A stretch of DNA of 64,000 nucleotides from NCBI RefSeq assembly GCF_001659785.1, contig NZ_CP015961.1, positions 1,736,001 to 1,800,000 of the forward strand, read 5' to 3'. Position 1 is the stretch's first letter; each line of letters starts with the position of its first letter. Under the pieces are notes generated by a model. It was not told the DNA's origin. It was given only the letters and a program-made list of their open reading frames with translations, and did no database searches. Positions 17,212-25,869 of this stretch are shown here, piece after piece. Position numbers and translations under genes: made by a program. Origin of the DNA: Dietzia timorensis (GTDB lineage Bacteria > Actinomycetota > Actinomycetes > Mycobacteriales > Mycobacteriaceae).

Positions 17212-18095
17212 GCACGCAGCGCGTCGAGTTCATCGCGGTCGAGTGCCTCGATGAGCATCGAGGCACCGTCGAGCACGCGCACTTTGTCCCGTGGAAGCCG
17301 CTCCACGGCTTCGCGGTATGCCACCTCGCCCGCGGGAACGTAGGACTCGGCGCGATCGGATGGGCCATCGCAGGCGATGAGGTTGATCCTCCAATCGACT
17401 GCAGTGTTCGTGCCGATCTGCTCTCTGATCCCGCGCGACACCGTCGGCGCGAGAGGCAGAATCGTGCGTACCGACTGGGTGATCGTGTACATCCCGAGGA
17501 TCTCCCCCTTCGGTGAACGCGCGACCATCTGGCTCGCGTCGTAGGCATCGAGCTGTTGGATGACACGCATGGTCTCCCCGAACTCGTCCGCCGGCGAGGG
17601 CGCGCCCGTAATGCGGCGCAGCATGGCAGGGGTGACGGCGACCCGCCTTCGCACCCCGTCGAGCATCACCGTATTGCCGTTGTCCAGCGAAGACTGCAGT
17701 GAGGCGAGCCCGATGCCGATGTCTCTCGTGAATGGGAACGCCGTGATGGAGTCCGGCGAATACGCCGTGCCGTCCTCATCGAGGATCGGAGCATCCAGGT
17801 GTCCCGCCAGAGCGGCGAGGAAATCGAGCGTGATGCGCCAATCGTTGGGCGAGGACGGAGTGCTCACTATTGCCCGATAGGCCCCTCCGGAGAATTCCAG
17901 TTCGAACCCGCGCGAACTGTACGGATCGATACCCCACGTGCTCACCAACTGAGCAGGTGACGCCGCCAGGAAGCTTTCGACGTGGTCGAAGTCGATGTTA
18001 TAAGGGCGCAGGTCCGCCGGCCCAAGAGCCATCAACTGCCCCATAGTCAGCGGACGGTGTCCAGAACGTGGGCTGATGGAAAAGATTCGGCTCAT
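17208..18095 (-). CDS. conserved protein of unknown function in the cobalamin cluster
   Basis: A 295-residue soluble protein, with no signal peptide or membrane segment. The N-terminus reads ISPRSGHRPLTMGQLMAL and PYNIDFDHVESFL, and the protein is rich in short beta-type stretches. It faintly recalls DUF4299, but I cannot confirm that. ATG 18095 has a GGGAGC site 5-6 nt upstream; an in-frame extension to 18176 would overlap the cobMK gene and is rejected. It sits where M. tuberculosis has Rv2067c, blaC and sigC, between cobIJ (convergent, 4-bp overlap) and cobMK (same strand, 44 bp upstream). No function is assigned. Confidence 0.6.
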   Translation of the reverse strand: MSRIFSISPRSGHRPLTMGQLMALGPADLRPYNIDFDHVESFLAASPAQLVSTWGIDPYSSRGFELEFSGGAYRAIVSTPSSPNDWRITLDFLAALAGHLDAPILDEDGTAYSPDSITAFPFTRDIGIGLASLQSSLDNGNTVMLDGVRRRVAVTPAMLRRITGAPSPADEFGETMRVIQQLDAYDASQMVARSPKGEILGMYTITQSVRTILPLAPTVSRGIREQIGTNTAVDWRINLIACDGPSDRAESYVPAGEVAYREAVERLPRDKVRVLDGASMLIEALDRDELDALRA

Positions 18096-18139
18096 ATTTG
18101 CTCCCAGAGATCCTCGTGTGGTCTTTCGGAGCCGAAACC

Positions 18140-20041
18140 CTAAACGCGGGAGGAGCCAAACACCTCGACGATCCATTGCGCCGCCTCGGCGACGGTGTGG
18201 ACCGTCGGCACGGGTGGCGAGGGAGGACGTTCGATCATGATCACCGGTATGTGCAGTGACCGTGCAGCCTCTAACTTGGCCGCAGTGGCGTCCCCGCCGC
18301 TGTTCTTGGTAACGACTACATCGATGCGATGGCGTCGCAGGAGCGAATGTTCCGAATCGAAATCAAACGGTCCTCGGTCGAACATGAGTAGGTAGCGCCG
18401 CGGCAGCTTTCCCTCCGGGGGCTCGACGCAGCGGATGAGGTACGAGCTGCGCGCGTCTCCGGCAAAGGCGCTGAGCTGCTGCCTACCGATGGTGAGCAGG
18501 GGGCGCTTGAACCGTTCCTGCACGAGACGGGCAGCCTCCTCCGCGGACGAGACAGACAGCCAGTTGTCTCCCTCCCCGGGAGTCCACTGCGGCCGATTGA
18601 GTCGCAGTAGAGGCGTCCCCGTCGAGGTCGACGCCTCGAGGGCGGACGCGGAAATCTTTTCCGCGAAGGGGTGTGTGGCGTCGATGACGAGATCGACAGA
18701 ACTTTCCATCAGGTAGCGGCCCATGCGCTGCGGACCGCCGAAGCCACCGATGCGAACCTCCCCCTGCGGAAGCCGCGGACGCTTGACTCTTCCGGCGAGC
18801 GAGGTGACCACGTCGAGGCCTGCCTCGGTGATGAGATCCGCGAGCTTGCGGCCCTCCGCCGTGCCGCCGAGGATGAGGATCTTGTTCGGCGGGCCATCGT
18901 GGCGATGAGAGTCGATGACGGCGGCCTTATGTTCGGGCGTGAGGACGGGGTCGGGAACGGCGAGTTCGGACTCGTCGACCTCGTCGCGTGTGCGCTCGAG
19001 CGGCGTTGCCGTGAGCGGCTCGGGGACGAACTCTTCCGTGTCGACCGGGTCGTCCGAACCTCGTTGTTCGTCACCCGATTGCGACGCGTCGACTTCGGCG
19101 TTCTCCCCGCTCCCGCGGTCTTCGACGGAATCCTCTCGACCTGCGCGCTCGGCCTCCTCGTAGGCGTCGGGCACGGGACGCAGACGCGTTGGCTCCCCTT
19201 CTACTTCCGTTGTGTCGAGGGGTTCGCCGTTGTCGCAGAGGGTGCGGCCCTCCGCGTCTCTCGGGCGGGAATCGGAATAGAGGAAGGACCGGTTCGAGTG
19301 CTCGGTACCTTCGGCGTCAACAAGCGGGTTCTTGCCTGTGCGCACGCCGTCGGCGAAAACCTTTCCCACCATGATGACGGCGGTGCGCGTGATCCCGGCG
19401 TCGGCGAGCTTCTCCGGTAGCTCGGACAGCGTCGTGCGTAGGAGTACTTCCTCCGGCCGCGACACATATGCGGCGACCGCGACCGGAGCGTCGGCGCCGT
19501 ACACCGGCAGCAGCTCGTCGCGCACGCGTTCGGCCTGATGCGCTGCCAGATGGATGACCGCCGTGCCGCCCGAGGCGCACGCCGAGGCAAGGTCCTCCCC
19601 TTCGGGCATGGATGTCGAGCGGCCGTCGACCCGGGTAAGCACGACGGTTTGCGAGATGTGCGGAATGGTGAGCTCGGTGCGCAGGGCCGCCGCTGCGGCA
19701 GTGTAGGCAGGAACGCCCGGAACGATTTCCCACGGGATTCCGTAGGAGTCCAGCGCGTCGAGCTGTTCGGAGATCGCCGAATACAGGCTCGGGTCGCCGG
19801 AGTGCAGACGGGCGACATCGTCGCCGCGGGCATGGGCGTCGCGCAGCTCGGTGATGATCTCGGCGAGCGGCATCCGGGCGGTGTTGATGATCCGCGAGAT
19901 CGGCGGACACAACGCGAGCACCTCGGGCGGGACGATGCTGCCGGCGTAGAGGCAGGTACCGCACGAGCGCACGAGGCGCTGTGCGCGGACGGTGAGCAGA
20001 TCCGCGGCGCCAGGGCCGGCACCGATGAAGTAGACGGTCAT
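18140..20041 (-). CDS. cobMK: precorrin-4 C11-methyltransferase fused to precorrin-6A reductase
   Basis: A 633-residue two-enzyme fusion. Residues 1 to about 245 are CobM: VYFIGAGPGAADLLTVRAQR, LYAGSIVPPEVL, RLHSGDPSLYSAISEQ. Residues about 390-633 are CobK: KILILGGTAEGRKLADLI, then GGFGGPQRMGRYLMESSVDLVIDATHPFA in two blocks, and the later TIGRQQLSAFAG. The roughly 140 residues between them are highly acidic and hydrophilic (for example RGSGENAEVDASQSGDEQRG) and probably disordered. In M. tuberculosis cobM and cobK are separate genes. ATG 20041 overlaps the cobL stop (ATGA). Confidence 0.92.
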   Translation of the reverse strand: MTVYFIGAGPGAADLLTVRAQRLVRSCGTCLYAGSIVPPEVLALCPPISRIINTARMPLAEIITELRDAHARGDDVARLHSGDPSLYSAISEQLDALDSYGIPWEIVPGVPAYTAAAAALRTELTIPHISQTVVLTRVDGRSTSMPEGEDLASACASGGTAVIHLAAHQAERVRDELLPVYGADAPVAVAAYVSRPEEVLLRTTLSELPEKLADAGITRTAVIMVGKVFADGVRTGKNPLVDAEGTEHSNRSFLYSDSRPRDAEGRTLCDNGEPLDTTEVEGEPTRLRPVPDAYEEAERAGREDSVEDRGSGENAEVDASQSGDEQRGSDDPVDTEEFVPEPLTATPLERTRDEVDESELAVPDPVLTPEHKAAVIDSHRHDGPPNKILILGGTAEGRKLADLITEAGLDVVTSLAGRVKRPRLPQGEVRIGGFGGPQRMGRYLMESSVDLVIDATHPFAEKISASALEASTSTGTPLLRLNRPQWTPGEGDNWLSVSSAEEAARLVQERFKRPLLTIGRQQLSAFAGDARSSYLIRCVEPPEGKLPRRYLLMFDRGPFDFDSEHSLLRRHRIDVVVTKNSGGDATAAKLEAARSLHIPVIMIERPPSPPVPTVHTVAEAAQWIVEVFGSSRV

Positions 20042-21390
20042 ATCGCCTCCGGGCCTCCCTCCTGTAGCGCACTCTCGCCCGCGTTCGGCTGTTCGTGCTT
20101 ATCGCAGAAGTAAATTACCAGGTTACGTGTGGGTTGCCAGCCCGAATACCGACCGAGGGGGCGGAGATGTTCGACACCCAGGCGCAACATCTGCCCTCCG
20201 TGGGCGTCGCGATGGGCGCGAAGGATGGCCTCGGCTTCGGCCGTTACGGCGGTCGCGACGAGGCGACCACCTGCGCGGAGAGCTCCCCAAGCCCAGTCGA
20301 GCATGCCTTCGGCGGTGACCCCGCCGCCGATAAACACCGCGTCCGGCGCGTCTGCGAGTGGGGCGTAACTCGTGGTGGGCGCGATCTGCGGTGCGGCGCC
20401 CCTGAGCTGGAGGACGTGGTGGTCCACGTCGATTCCGAGACCACGGGCATTGCGCTCGATGCGGGCCCGGCGGTCGGGATCGGCCTCGAAACATTCTGAG
20501 CGTGCCCCCGCTGCCGCTCGGATCCACTCGATCGAGATACTGCCCGATCCCCCGCCGATGTCCCACAGTAGCGCGCCGGGATAAGGGCGAAGCAGGCCTA
20601 TGACGACGGAGCGCGGGATCTGCTTGGTGAGCTGGCCGTCGTGCTCGAAGACCTCGTCGGCAAGCCCCGGCGTGCGCGAAGCGAGTCCGTGTGGCGGCCC
20701 GGCCCAGGTACCGGAGGGCATCTCGACCGCGAGCATCACGAGGTCGGACCACTCGCCGACCGTGTGTTCCGCGAGGTCGGAGGCGGTGGCGACGTGGTGC
20801 TTACCGGCGTCCGGCGTCATATCCGAGAGCACGTGCACCCGCGCTCGCCCGGCGCCCTGGGTGGCGAGGTACTCGGCGACCGAGGCCGGGCCTTCGGCAT
20901 TCGCGCAGAGCACGAAGAAGCGCGCCCCGGGAAACATGTGCGGCAGCAGCATCGCTGGCGAACGAGTAAGAAGATTGACCGTGGGGATCTCGGCAAGCGG
21001 CCACCCGAGGCGCGCGGCGGCGAGGGAGACCGACGACGGAGAGGGTATGGATACGATGTGGCCGCCGAAGTCCGGAACGATTCGCGCGATGGTCGCGCCG
21101 AGCCCGAAGAACATGGGGTCGCCGCTGGCAAGGAATACCCCGCCGTGGTCGAGCGCTTCGCGGACGTCGCCGACGAGGCCGGGCATGAGTGGGCGCGACA
21201 AGGGCTTGCGCGGGATAGCGGAGAGCGCGTCCGCGCCGTCGAGGAGCGCGAGCTGGCGGGGGCTACCGTGTATCGCCGTCGCGCCATCGAGCGCGGCCCG
21301 CGCACGTGGGCTCAGGCCGGCGAGGCCATCGACGCCGATTCCGATGATAGTGAGGTGCCGGTCCTCTCCTCGAGCGTCCGCGCCTCTCAT
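20038..21390 (-). CDS. cobL: precorrin-6Y C5,15-methyltransferase (decarboxylating) CobL
   Basis: A 450-residue enzyme that methylates C-5 and C-15 of precorrin-6B and decarboxylates a side chain. The N-terminal CbiE-like half starts LTIIGIGVDGLAGLSPRARAAL and holds FLASGDPMFFGLGA; the C-terminal CbiT-like half has the SAM motif LLWDIGGGSGSISIEWIRA and ECFEADPDRRARIERNA. ATG 21390 overlaps the stop of the upstream SDR gene by 4 bp; a longer in-frame start at 21468 would overlap that gene by 80 bp and is rejected. Part of the SDR-cobL-cobMK operon. Confidence 0.94.
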   Translation of the reverse strand: MRGADARGEDRHLTIIGIGVDGLAGLSPRARAALDGATAIHGSPRQLALLDGADALSAIPRKPLSRPLMPGLVGDVREALDHGGVFLASGDPMFFGLGATIARIVPDFGGHIVSIPSPSSVSLAAARLGWPLAEIPTVNLLTRSPAMLLPHMFPGARFFVLCANAEGPASVAEYLATQGAGRARVHVLSDMTPDAGKHHVATASDLAEHTVGEWSDLVMLAVEMPSGTWAGPPHGLASRTPGLADEVFEHDGQLTKQIPRSVVIGLLRPYPGALLWDIGGGSGSISIEWIRAAAGARSECFEADPDRRARIERNARGLGIDVDHHVLQLRGAAPQIAPTTSYAPLADAPDAVFIGGGVTAEGMLDWAWGALRAGGRLVATAVTAEAEAILRAHRDAHGGQMLRLGVEHLRPLGRYSGWQPTRNLVIYFCDKHEQPNAGESALQEGGPEAI

Positions 21391-22214
21391 CGCGGCATCC
21401 TGCGCCACAACGCATCCGGGATGAACGGCGCTACGGAGAACATCGCACGCAGCTGCCATGGGATCCACAGCGAAGTTCCCTTGCCCGCGTGGATACGTTC
21501 GACGACGGCATCGGCTACCTCGTCCGGCGTCGAGGAGAACGGCGCGGGATCCATGCCCTCGGTCATCCTGCCGATGACGAATCCCGGTCGCGCGATGATG
21601 AGGTGCACCCCGCTGCCGTGCAGGGCATGCGCAAGTCCCTGGGCGAAACCGTCGAGCCCGGCCTTCGCCGAGCCGTAGACGAAATTGGTGCGGCGAACAC
21701 GCACGCCCGCGACCGAGGAGAACGCGACGATCGTGCCGCGCGCCTTGCGCGGTTCAACGCCCGGTTTCGGTGTTCGGGATTTCATCCGATTCGACAGTTC
21801 GATGAGCAGCGTGGCCTGCGCCGAGAAGTCGGTGTGGAGGATTTGCGCGGTATGTGCCGCGTCGGCCTCGGCGCGATCCTGGTCTCCGAGGATCCCGAAG
21901 GCGAGGACCGCGGTGTCTATCGCGCCGACCTCTGTCTCGATGCGCCCGAGAAGCTCCCGCTGCGAGTCCAGCGAATCCGCGTCGAACTCCATGCACACGA
22001 CCTTCGCGGCCCCGGCGGCCTCGACCTTTGCCTTCGCGTCGGACATCGGGCCAGGTCGCGCGGCGAGTACGACGGTAGCCCCCGGCGCGAGCCGCTCGGC
22101 GATCGCGACGCCGATCTCGCTTCGACCACCGAAAACGGCCACAACGCGTGCGTCCTCGCCACGCGCCGAAGCGGCTGTGGCTGATGTGTCGGGAGTTTCG
22201 GGTGGGAAAGTCAT
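21387..22214 (-). CDS. short-chain dehydrogenase heading the cobL-cobMK operon (Rv2073c-like)
   Basis: A 275-residue SDR. The nucleotide-binding region reads VVAVFGGRSEIGVAIAERLA, followed by an acidic residue pair in CMEFDADSLDS; the catalytic motifs are AFSSVAGVRVRR with Tyr-x3-Lys in FVYGSAKAGLDGF. C-terminal helix ends MFSVAPFIPDALWRRMPR. Its position next to cobL matches Rv2073c in M. tuberculosis. Whether it acts on a corrin intermediate is unknown; its resemblance is closer to DprE2-like reductases than to any cobalamin enzyme. Translationally coupled to cobL. Confidence 0.82.
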   Translation of the reverse strand: MTFPPETPDTSATAASARGEDARVVAVFGGRSEIGVAIAERLAPGATVVLAARPGPMSDAKAKVEAAGAAKVVCMEFDADSLDSQRELLGRIETEVGAIDTAVLAFGILGDQDRAEADAAHTAQILHTDFSAQATLLIELSNRMKSRTPKPGVEPRKARGTIVAFSSVAGVRVRRTNFVYGSAKAGLDGFAQGLAHALHGSGVHLIIARPGFVIGRMTEGMDPAPFSSTPDEVADAVVERIHAGKGTSLWIPWQLRAMFSVAPFIPDALWRRMPR

Positions 22215-22266
22215 ACGTCCATCTTCGCATGTGCGTCCGGGTTACGGGCGTGGGAGGCTTAAAAGT

Positions 22267-22686
22267 ATGAGCACACCTTCCGACCTCACCGCCGAAGCCC
22301 TCGAGTTCCTGGCCGAGCGGCACCTCGGGACGCTGACCTCGCTGCGCCGCGACGGATCTCCGCACGTCGCCGCCATCGGCTTCACTTATGATCCCGTCGA
22401 ACGGTGCGTTCGCGTCATCACCTCCGGCGCAAATCAGAAGGCGGCCAATGCGCGTCGCGGTGGGCGCGCGGTCGTCGCGCAGGTAGATGGGCGGAGGTGG
22501 CTGTCGCTGGAAGGGGCGGTTCGCTTGCTGACGTCGGAGAGCGAGGTGCGCAGGGCCGAGCAGCTCTATGCCGAGCGCTACCGGAAGCCCCGCCCGAACC
22601 CTGCGCGCGTGGTCGTCGAAATTCGCGTCGACCGTGTGCTCGGAACGGCATACCTGCTCGGCCGCTCCCCTCGCCTACCCGGTTAG
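22267..22686 (+). CDS. PPOX-fold flavin/F420-binding reductase (Rv2074-like)
   Basis: A 139-residue split-barrel protein of the pyridoxamine-oxidase fold. LAERHLGTLTSLRRDGSPHVAAIGF and later RWLSLEGAVRLL are the typical cofactor-contact strands, and KPRPNPARVVVEIRVDRV closes the barrel. Position beside the SDR and cobL equals that of Rv2074, reported as an F420H2-dependent biliverdin reductase, so a tetrapyrrole-reducing role is an inference. ATG 22267 has a GGGAGG site 9 nt upstream. Divergent from the SDR gene and overlapping the stop of the next convergent gene. Confidence 0.82.
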   Translation: MSTPSDLTAEALEFLAERHLGTLTSLRRDGSPHVAAIGFTYDPVERCVRVITSGANQKAANARRGGRAVVAQVDGRRWLSLEGAVRLLTSESEVRRAEQLYAERYRKPRPNPARVVVEIRVDRVLGTAYLLGRSPRLPG

Positions 22687-23756
22687 ACCGCTCCCGGGCG
22701 TCGCGGGTTCCTCACCGCGGCGAATGCCTCCCGCGCCTCCTCGGCAGAGGTGAACCCGGTGCGCAGGTGATCGATGAGCAGGAACACCGCGTCCCATCTC
22801 TTGTAGATCCATGCGCGATCGAGAATGTCGTCGTCGTACTCCGGACGAATCCCGTCGACACTTGTGGCTTTCGTGCGGGCGAGAACCACGTCGGCGAGCG
22901 TGGGATCGAGATCGACAAGATGTGCGAAGTCGATCGCTGGATCGCCTCTGTTCATATCGGAGAAATCGATGACTCCGAGGTGATCTCCGTCCCACAACGC
23001 ATGGGCATCGTAGAGGTCACTGTGCACCAGTCGTGGTGAGAACGGAGTCTTCAGCACGGCGCTCACGTCGCGGATGATCTCTTCGATGATGTCCTTGTCC
23101 GAATCCGAGAGTTCGCCCGGAATCACCTTGGGGGCCGTTTCGGCGACTTTTGCTGCCTTGGCCGGTAAGGCCCTCGGCGAGGAGATATTGAGTCGAGTGT
23201 GCCCCAGACCTTCCCCGCGAACCGCCTCGGTGAGTTCCCGATGTTCTGTGGGCAGCCACCATGACTCCACGGTGTTGAACGGCGCCGAATCGACGTCGCG
23301 CGTATGCATCGCGGCAAATAGCTCGGCGAACTCGTCGACGACTTTCTCCTGCTGAGCCGAAGCCATCGTGTCCCACGCGGCAGCGGTGATCGGCGATCCC
23401 TCTACAAAAGTCTGGGCACCTATCGTGCCATCGGTGGTGCGAAGGACCGGCCGGGGAATGCGTACCCCGCTCCCCTGTCGCGCCAGCACCGCTCGGAGCT
23501 CTTCCAGAACCTCAGCCTCGGCGTGGGACTGGGCGCGGTAGTCCGACGTCAGCGGCGCACGAACGACGAGATCCCCCAGGAAGGCCCCGGCATCGCCTGT
23601 TCCCGCGCTCGTATCGATCACGTCGCGGAGCACGATCACGGCATGGTCCATTCCCGGTGTCGGGACGCTGGTATCCGCGAAGCGCAGGTGCGGCCACGTG
23701 TGTGCAATTAGTCGTTCGGCGAGCCGCGTACGGTCGCCGAGACCGGGCACAGCCAT
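22683..23756 (-). CDS. aminoglycoside phosphotransferase-fold kinase-like protein
   Basis: A 357-residue protein of the APH/choline-kinase superfamily. The catalytic loop reads LVHSDLYDAHALWD, where the usual HxDxxxxN has His in place of Asn; the following GVIDFSDMNRGDPAIDFAHL supplies the metal-binding Asp. The N-terminal lobe includes VVRAPLTSDYRAQSHAEAEVL and the hinge FVEGSPI. A physiological substrate is not identifiable, and antibiotic resistance should not be assumed. Its ATG overlaps the last base of the upstream peptidase stop (TGATG), so the pair is translationally coupled. Confidence 0.78.
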   Translation of the reverse strand: MAVPGLGDRTRLAERLIAHTWPHLRFADTSVPTPGMDHAVIVLRDVIDTSAGTGDAGAFLGDLVVRAPLTSDYRAQSHAEAEVLEELRAVLARQGSGVRIPRPVLRTTDGTIGAQTFVEGSPITAAAWDTMASAQQEKVVDEFAELFAAMHTRDVDSAPFNTVESWWLPTEHRELTEAVRGEGLGHTRLNISSPRALPAKAAKVAETAPKVIPGELSDSDKDIIEEIIRDVSAVLKTPFSPRLVHSDLYDAHALWDGDHLGVIDFSDMNRGDPAIDFAHLVDLDPTLADVVLARTKATSVDGIRPEYDDDILDRAWIYKRWDAVFLLIDHLRTGFTSAEEAREAFAAVRNPRRPGAV

Positions 23757-24889
23757 CAGAGGACGGTGAGACCGCGTGGCGCGTTGTTGAGCTCGCGGAC
23801 TCCGTCCGAGGTGACGACGACGATATCCTCGAGCCGCGCACCCCAGGAGCCGCGCAAATAGATACCCGGCTCGATGGAGAACGCCATCCCCTCAGCGAGG
23901 ACGGTGTCCGAATCCGAAGAAATGTAGGGGCTTTCGTGGACGGACAGCCCGATCCCGTGCCCGGTCCGATGAATGAATCGTTCGCCCAGTCCCACGGATT
24001 CGAGATGGCGGCGTCCCGCGGCGTCGATCTCGTTCGCGCTGATCCCGGGGCGAACGGCAGCTCTCGACCTGGCCTGCGCCTCCTCGAGCTCGGCGTACTC
24101 GCGCGCGACCTGTTCCGAGGGCTCGCCCATCGAGTAGGTACGCGTCGAATCCGAGTTGTAGCCACTGGGAAGCGGACCCCCGATGTCGACGACGACAATG
24201 TCACCGGATTCGATCCGGCGGTCGGATACGTCGTGATGTGGGTCGGCGCCATTGGGCCCGGAACCGACGATGATGAATTCGGCGTGCGTATGTCCCTCTT
24301 CGACGATCGCAGCGTCGATGAGTTCGGCTACCTCGCGCTCGGTGCGGCCCACCTGCAGGAACTCGGCCATCCGGCGATGCACTCGATCGATGGCCTCACC
24401 TGCAGCGGCGAGATCGGCGATTTCTTCTTCGGACTTGACCGCGCGAAGCGTGTCGAGAACTGGGGTGAGGAGACGGACCCGCGCCCCCAGTGAATCCTGC
24501 AGCGGCACCACGTGCCGCGCCGGCGCGTCGTCGCTCACGGCGACGGCCGATGCATTTCCGTCGAGCGTGCCTCCGACGCTGAGCGCCATCGCGATCGCGT
24601 CCTCGCCGTCCTGCCACGTGCGCACTGCAGCGCCTGCCGCCCCCGCGAGCTCGTGAACCGCGGCCGTGGCCTCGAGATCCGGGAGGACGAGAGTGGGCGT
24701 GCCCTGTGCCGGCACCACCAACGTCGTCAGACGTTCGTGACTATGGAGTTCCTCGCCGAGCAGATACTTCAAGTCCGACCCCGGGAACGCGAACGCCACA
24801 TCCACACCGGACGCGGCAAGCTCGGAGGCAAGTCTCGCCGTACGTGCGGAAGTGGGGCGTGCGAACTCGTGCGAAACTGAAGGAGTCAT
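23756..24889 (-). CDS. M24 family Xaa-Pro aminopeptidase-like dipeptidase (Rv2089c-like)
   Basis: A 377-residue pita-bread metallopeptidase. The five dimetal ligands are visible: VVDIGGPLPSGYNSDSTRTY (two Asp, near residues 234 and 245), GHGIGLSVHESPYI (His), FSIEPGIYL (Glu) and GARLEDIVVV (Glu). An N-terminal creatinase-like domain of about 150 residues (VDVAFAFPGSDLKYLLG) supports a proline-dipeptide specificity. Position next to the 5'-3' exonuclease gene mirrors Rv2089c/Rv2090. ATG 24889 follows a -10 box by 6 nt. Confidence 0.88.
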   Translation of the reverse strand: MTPSVSHEFARPTSARTARLASELAASGVDVAFAFPGSDLKYLLGEELHSHERLTTLVVPAQGTPTLVLPDLEATAAVHELAGAAGAAVRTWQDGEDAIAMALSVGGTLDGNASAVAVSDDAPARHVVPLQDSLGARVRLLTPVLDTLRAVKSEEEIADLAAAGEAIDRVHRRMAEFLQVGRTEREVAELIDAAIVEEGHTHAEFIIVGSGPNGADPHHDVSDRRIESGDIVVVDIGGPLPSGYNSDSTRTYSMGEPSEQVAREYAELEEAQARSRAAVRPGISANEIDAAGRRHLESVGLGERFIHRTGHGIGLSVHESPYISSDSDTVLAEGMAFSIEPGIYLRGSWGARLEDIVVVTSDGVRELNNAPRGLTVL

Positions 24890-24895
24890 GTCCCA

Positions 24896-24901
24896 AGACT
24901 A
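24896..24901 (-). promoter_or_regulatory. -10 box, leaderless promoter of the M24 peptidase gene
   Basis: TAGTCT on the minus strand lies 6 nt before ATG 24889. Confidence 0.5.
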
Positions 24902-24927
24902 ACCCTGATGGCGAAAGGCCTTCTCAG

Positions 24928-25869
24928 ATGAGCACCCCACACCGCACGTCGCTCCTGGCACTCGATACCGCAGGGATCTACTTCCGCGCCTTCCACGCCA
25001 TTCCGGACAAGATCACCGATTCCGAGGGTAGGCCCATGAACGCCGTGCGCGGCTTCTGCGATATGACCGCCGAGTTCCTCCGCGAGTATTCGCCGGAGGG
25101 GCTCATTGCGGCGCGAGACGAGAACTGGCGTCCGAATTGGCGGGTGGCACTCGTCCCCGAATACAAGGCCGCGCGCGTCGCCGAGAGTGGAGGCGAAGAC
25201 GCGCCCGAGGCGCTTCACTACCAGGTACCCATCATCTGGGAGCTACTCCAGGCACTCGGCGTCTGCACCGCTCATATTCCCGACGGCGAGGCCGACGACG
25301 TTCTCGCCGCACTCCCCTTCTCCGGCGAGTCCGAGGGCAACACCGTCATTGTCACCGGCGACAGGGACCTGCTCCAGATCGCCCGCGAGGACAGGAAAGT
25401 CCTCTATATCGGTGCCGGAATGCGCAAGCGGGTGCTCTACGGCCCGGCCGATGTGGGCGAACGCGTGGGCTTCCCGGAGGGCACCGACCCTAGGCGGTAC
25501 GCAGACTACGCCGTGCTGGTCGGCGATCCCTCCGACGGACTCCCAGGAGTCTCCGGTATCGGAGCGAAATCCGCGGCAACGCTCGTCGCGACGCACGGCG
25601 ATATCGAAGGGATCCTCGCCGCAGCCGAAGATGAATCGGTGAAGATGCCCGCGCGCCAGCGGGAGAACCTCCTCGCGTCCGCCGACTATGTGCGTGCCGC
25701 AAGGCGAATCGTCGCTCTCGGTGAGTCCCCGCACGCCCCCGAGTGTGACGGCGCACGTAGCGGTGCGCTCGGTGCGACCGAACCTGCTGTGCTCGACGAA
25801 CTCATCGCGCGCACCGGGCAAGAACGCGCGATCCGGAACCTCGAAAGACGCTTGGCAGAGCTACGGTGA
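24928..25869 (+). CDS. 5'-3' exonuclease (Pol I N-domain / FEN-like, Rv2090-like)
   Basis: A 313-residue stand-alone 5' nuclease homologous to the N-terminal domain of DNA polymerase I. Metal-binding motifs are LALDTAGIYFRAFHA near the start, PDGEADDVLAAL and VTGDRDLLQIA in the middle, and the helix-hairpin-helix region VGDPSDGLPGVSGIGAKSAATL. It may remove RNA primers or flaps. ATG 24928 has AAAGG 9 nt upstream. A seven-codon reading frame (24908-24931) ends overlapping this ATG. The 3' end overlaps the convergent S51 gene by 9 bp. Confidence 0.9.
   Translation: MSTPHRTSLLALDTAGIYFRAFHAIPDKITDSEGRPMNAVRGFCDMTAEFLREYSPEGLIAARDENWRPNWRVALVPEYKAARVAESGGEDAPEALHYQVPIIWELLQALGVCTAHIPDGEADDVLAALPFSGESEGNTVIVTGDRDLLQIAREDRKVLYIGAGMRKRVLYGPADVGERVGFPEGTDPRRYADYAVLVGDPSDGLPGVSGIGAKSAATLVATHGDIEGILAAAEDESVKMPARQRENLLASADYVRAARRIVALGESPHAPECDGARSGALGATEPAVLDELIARTGQERAIRNLERRLAELR

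Noticed and set aside
22683-23756. Aminoglycoside-resistance gene
   Set aside because: The fold is shared by many metabolic kinases, the catalytic loop is altered, and the context is chromosomal housekeeping.
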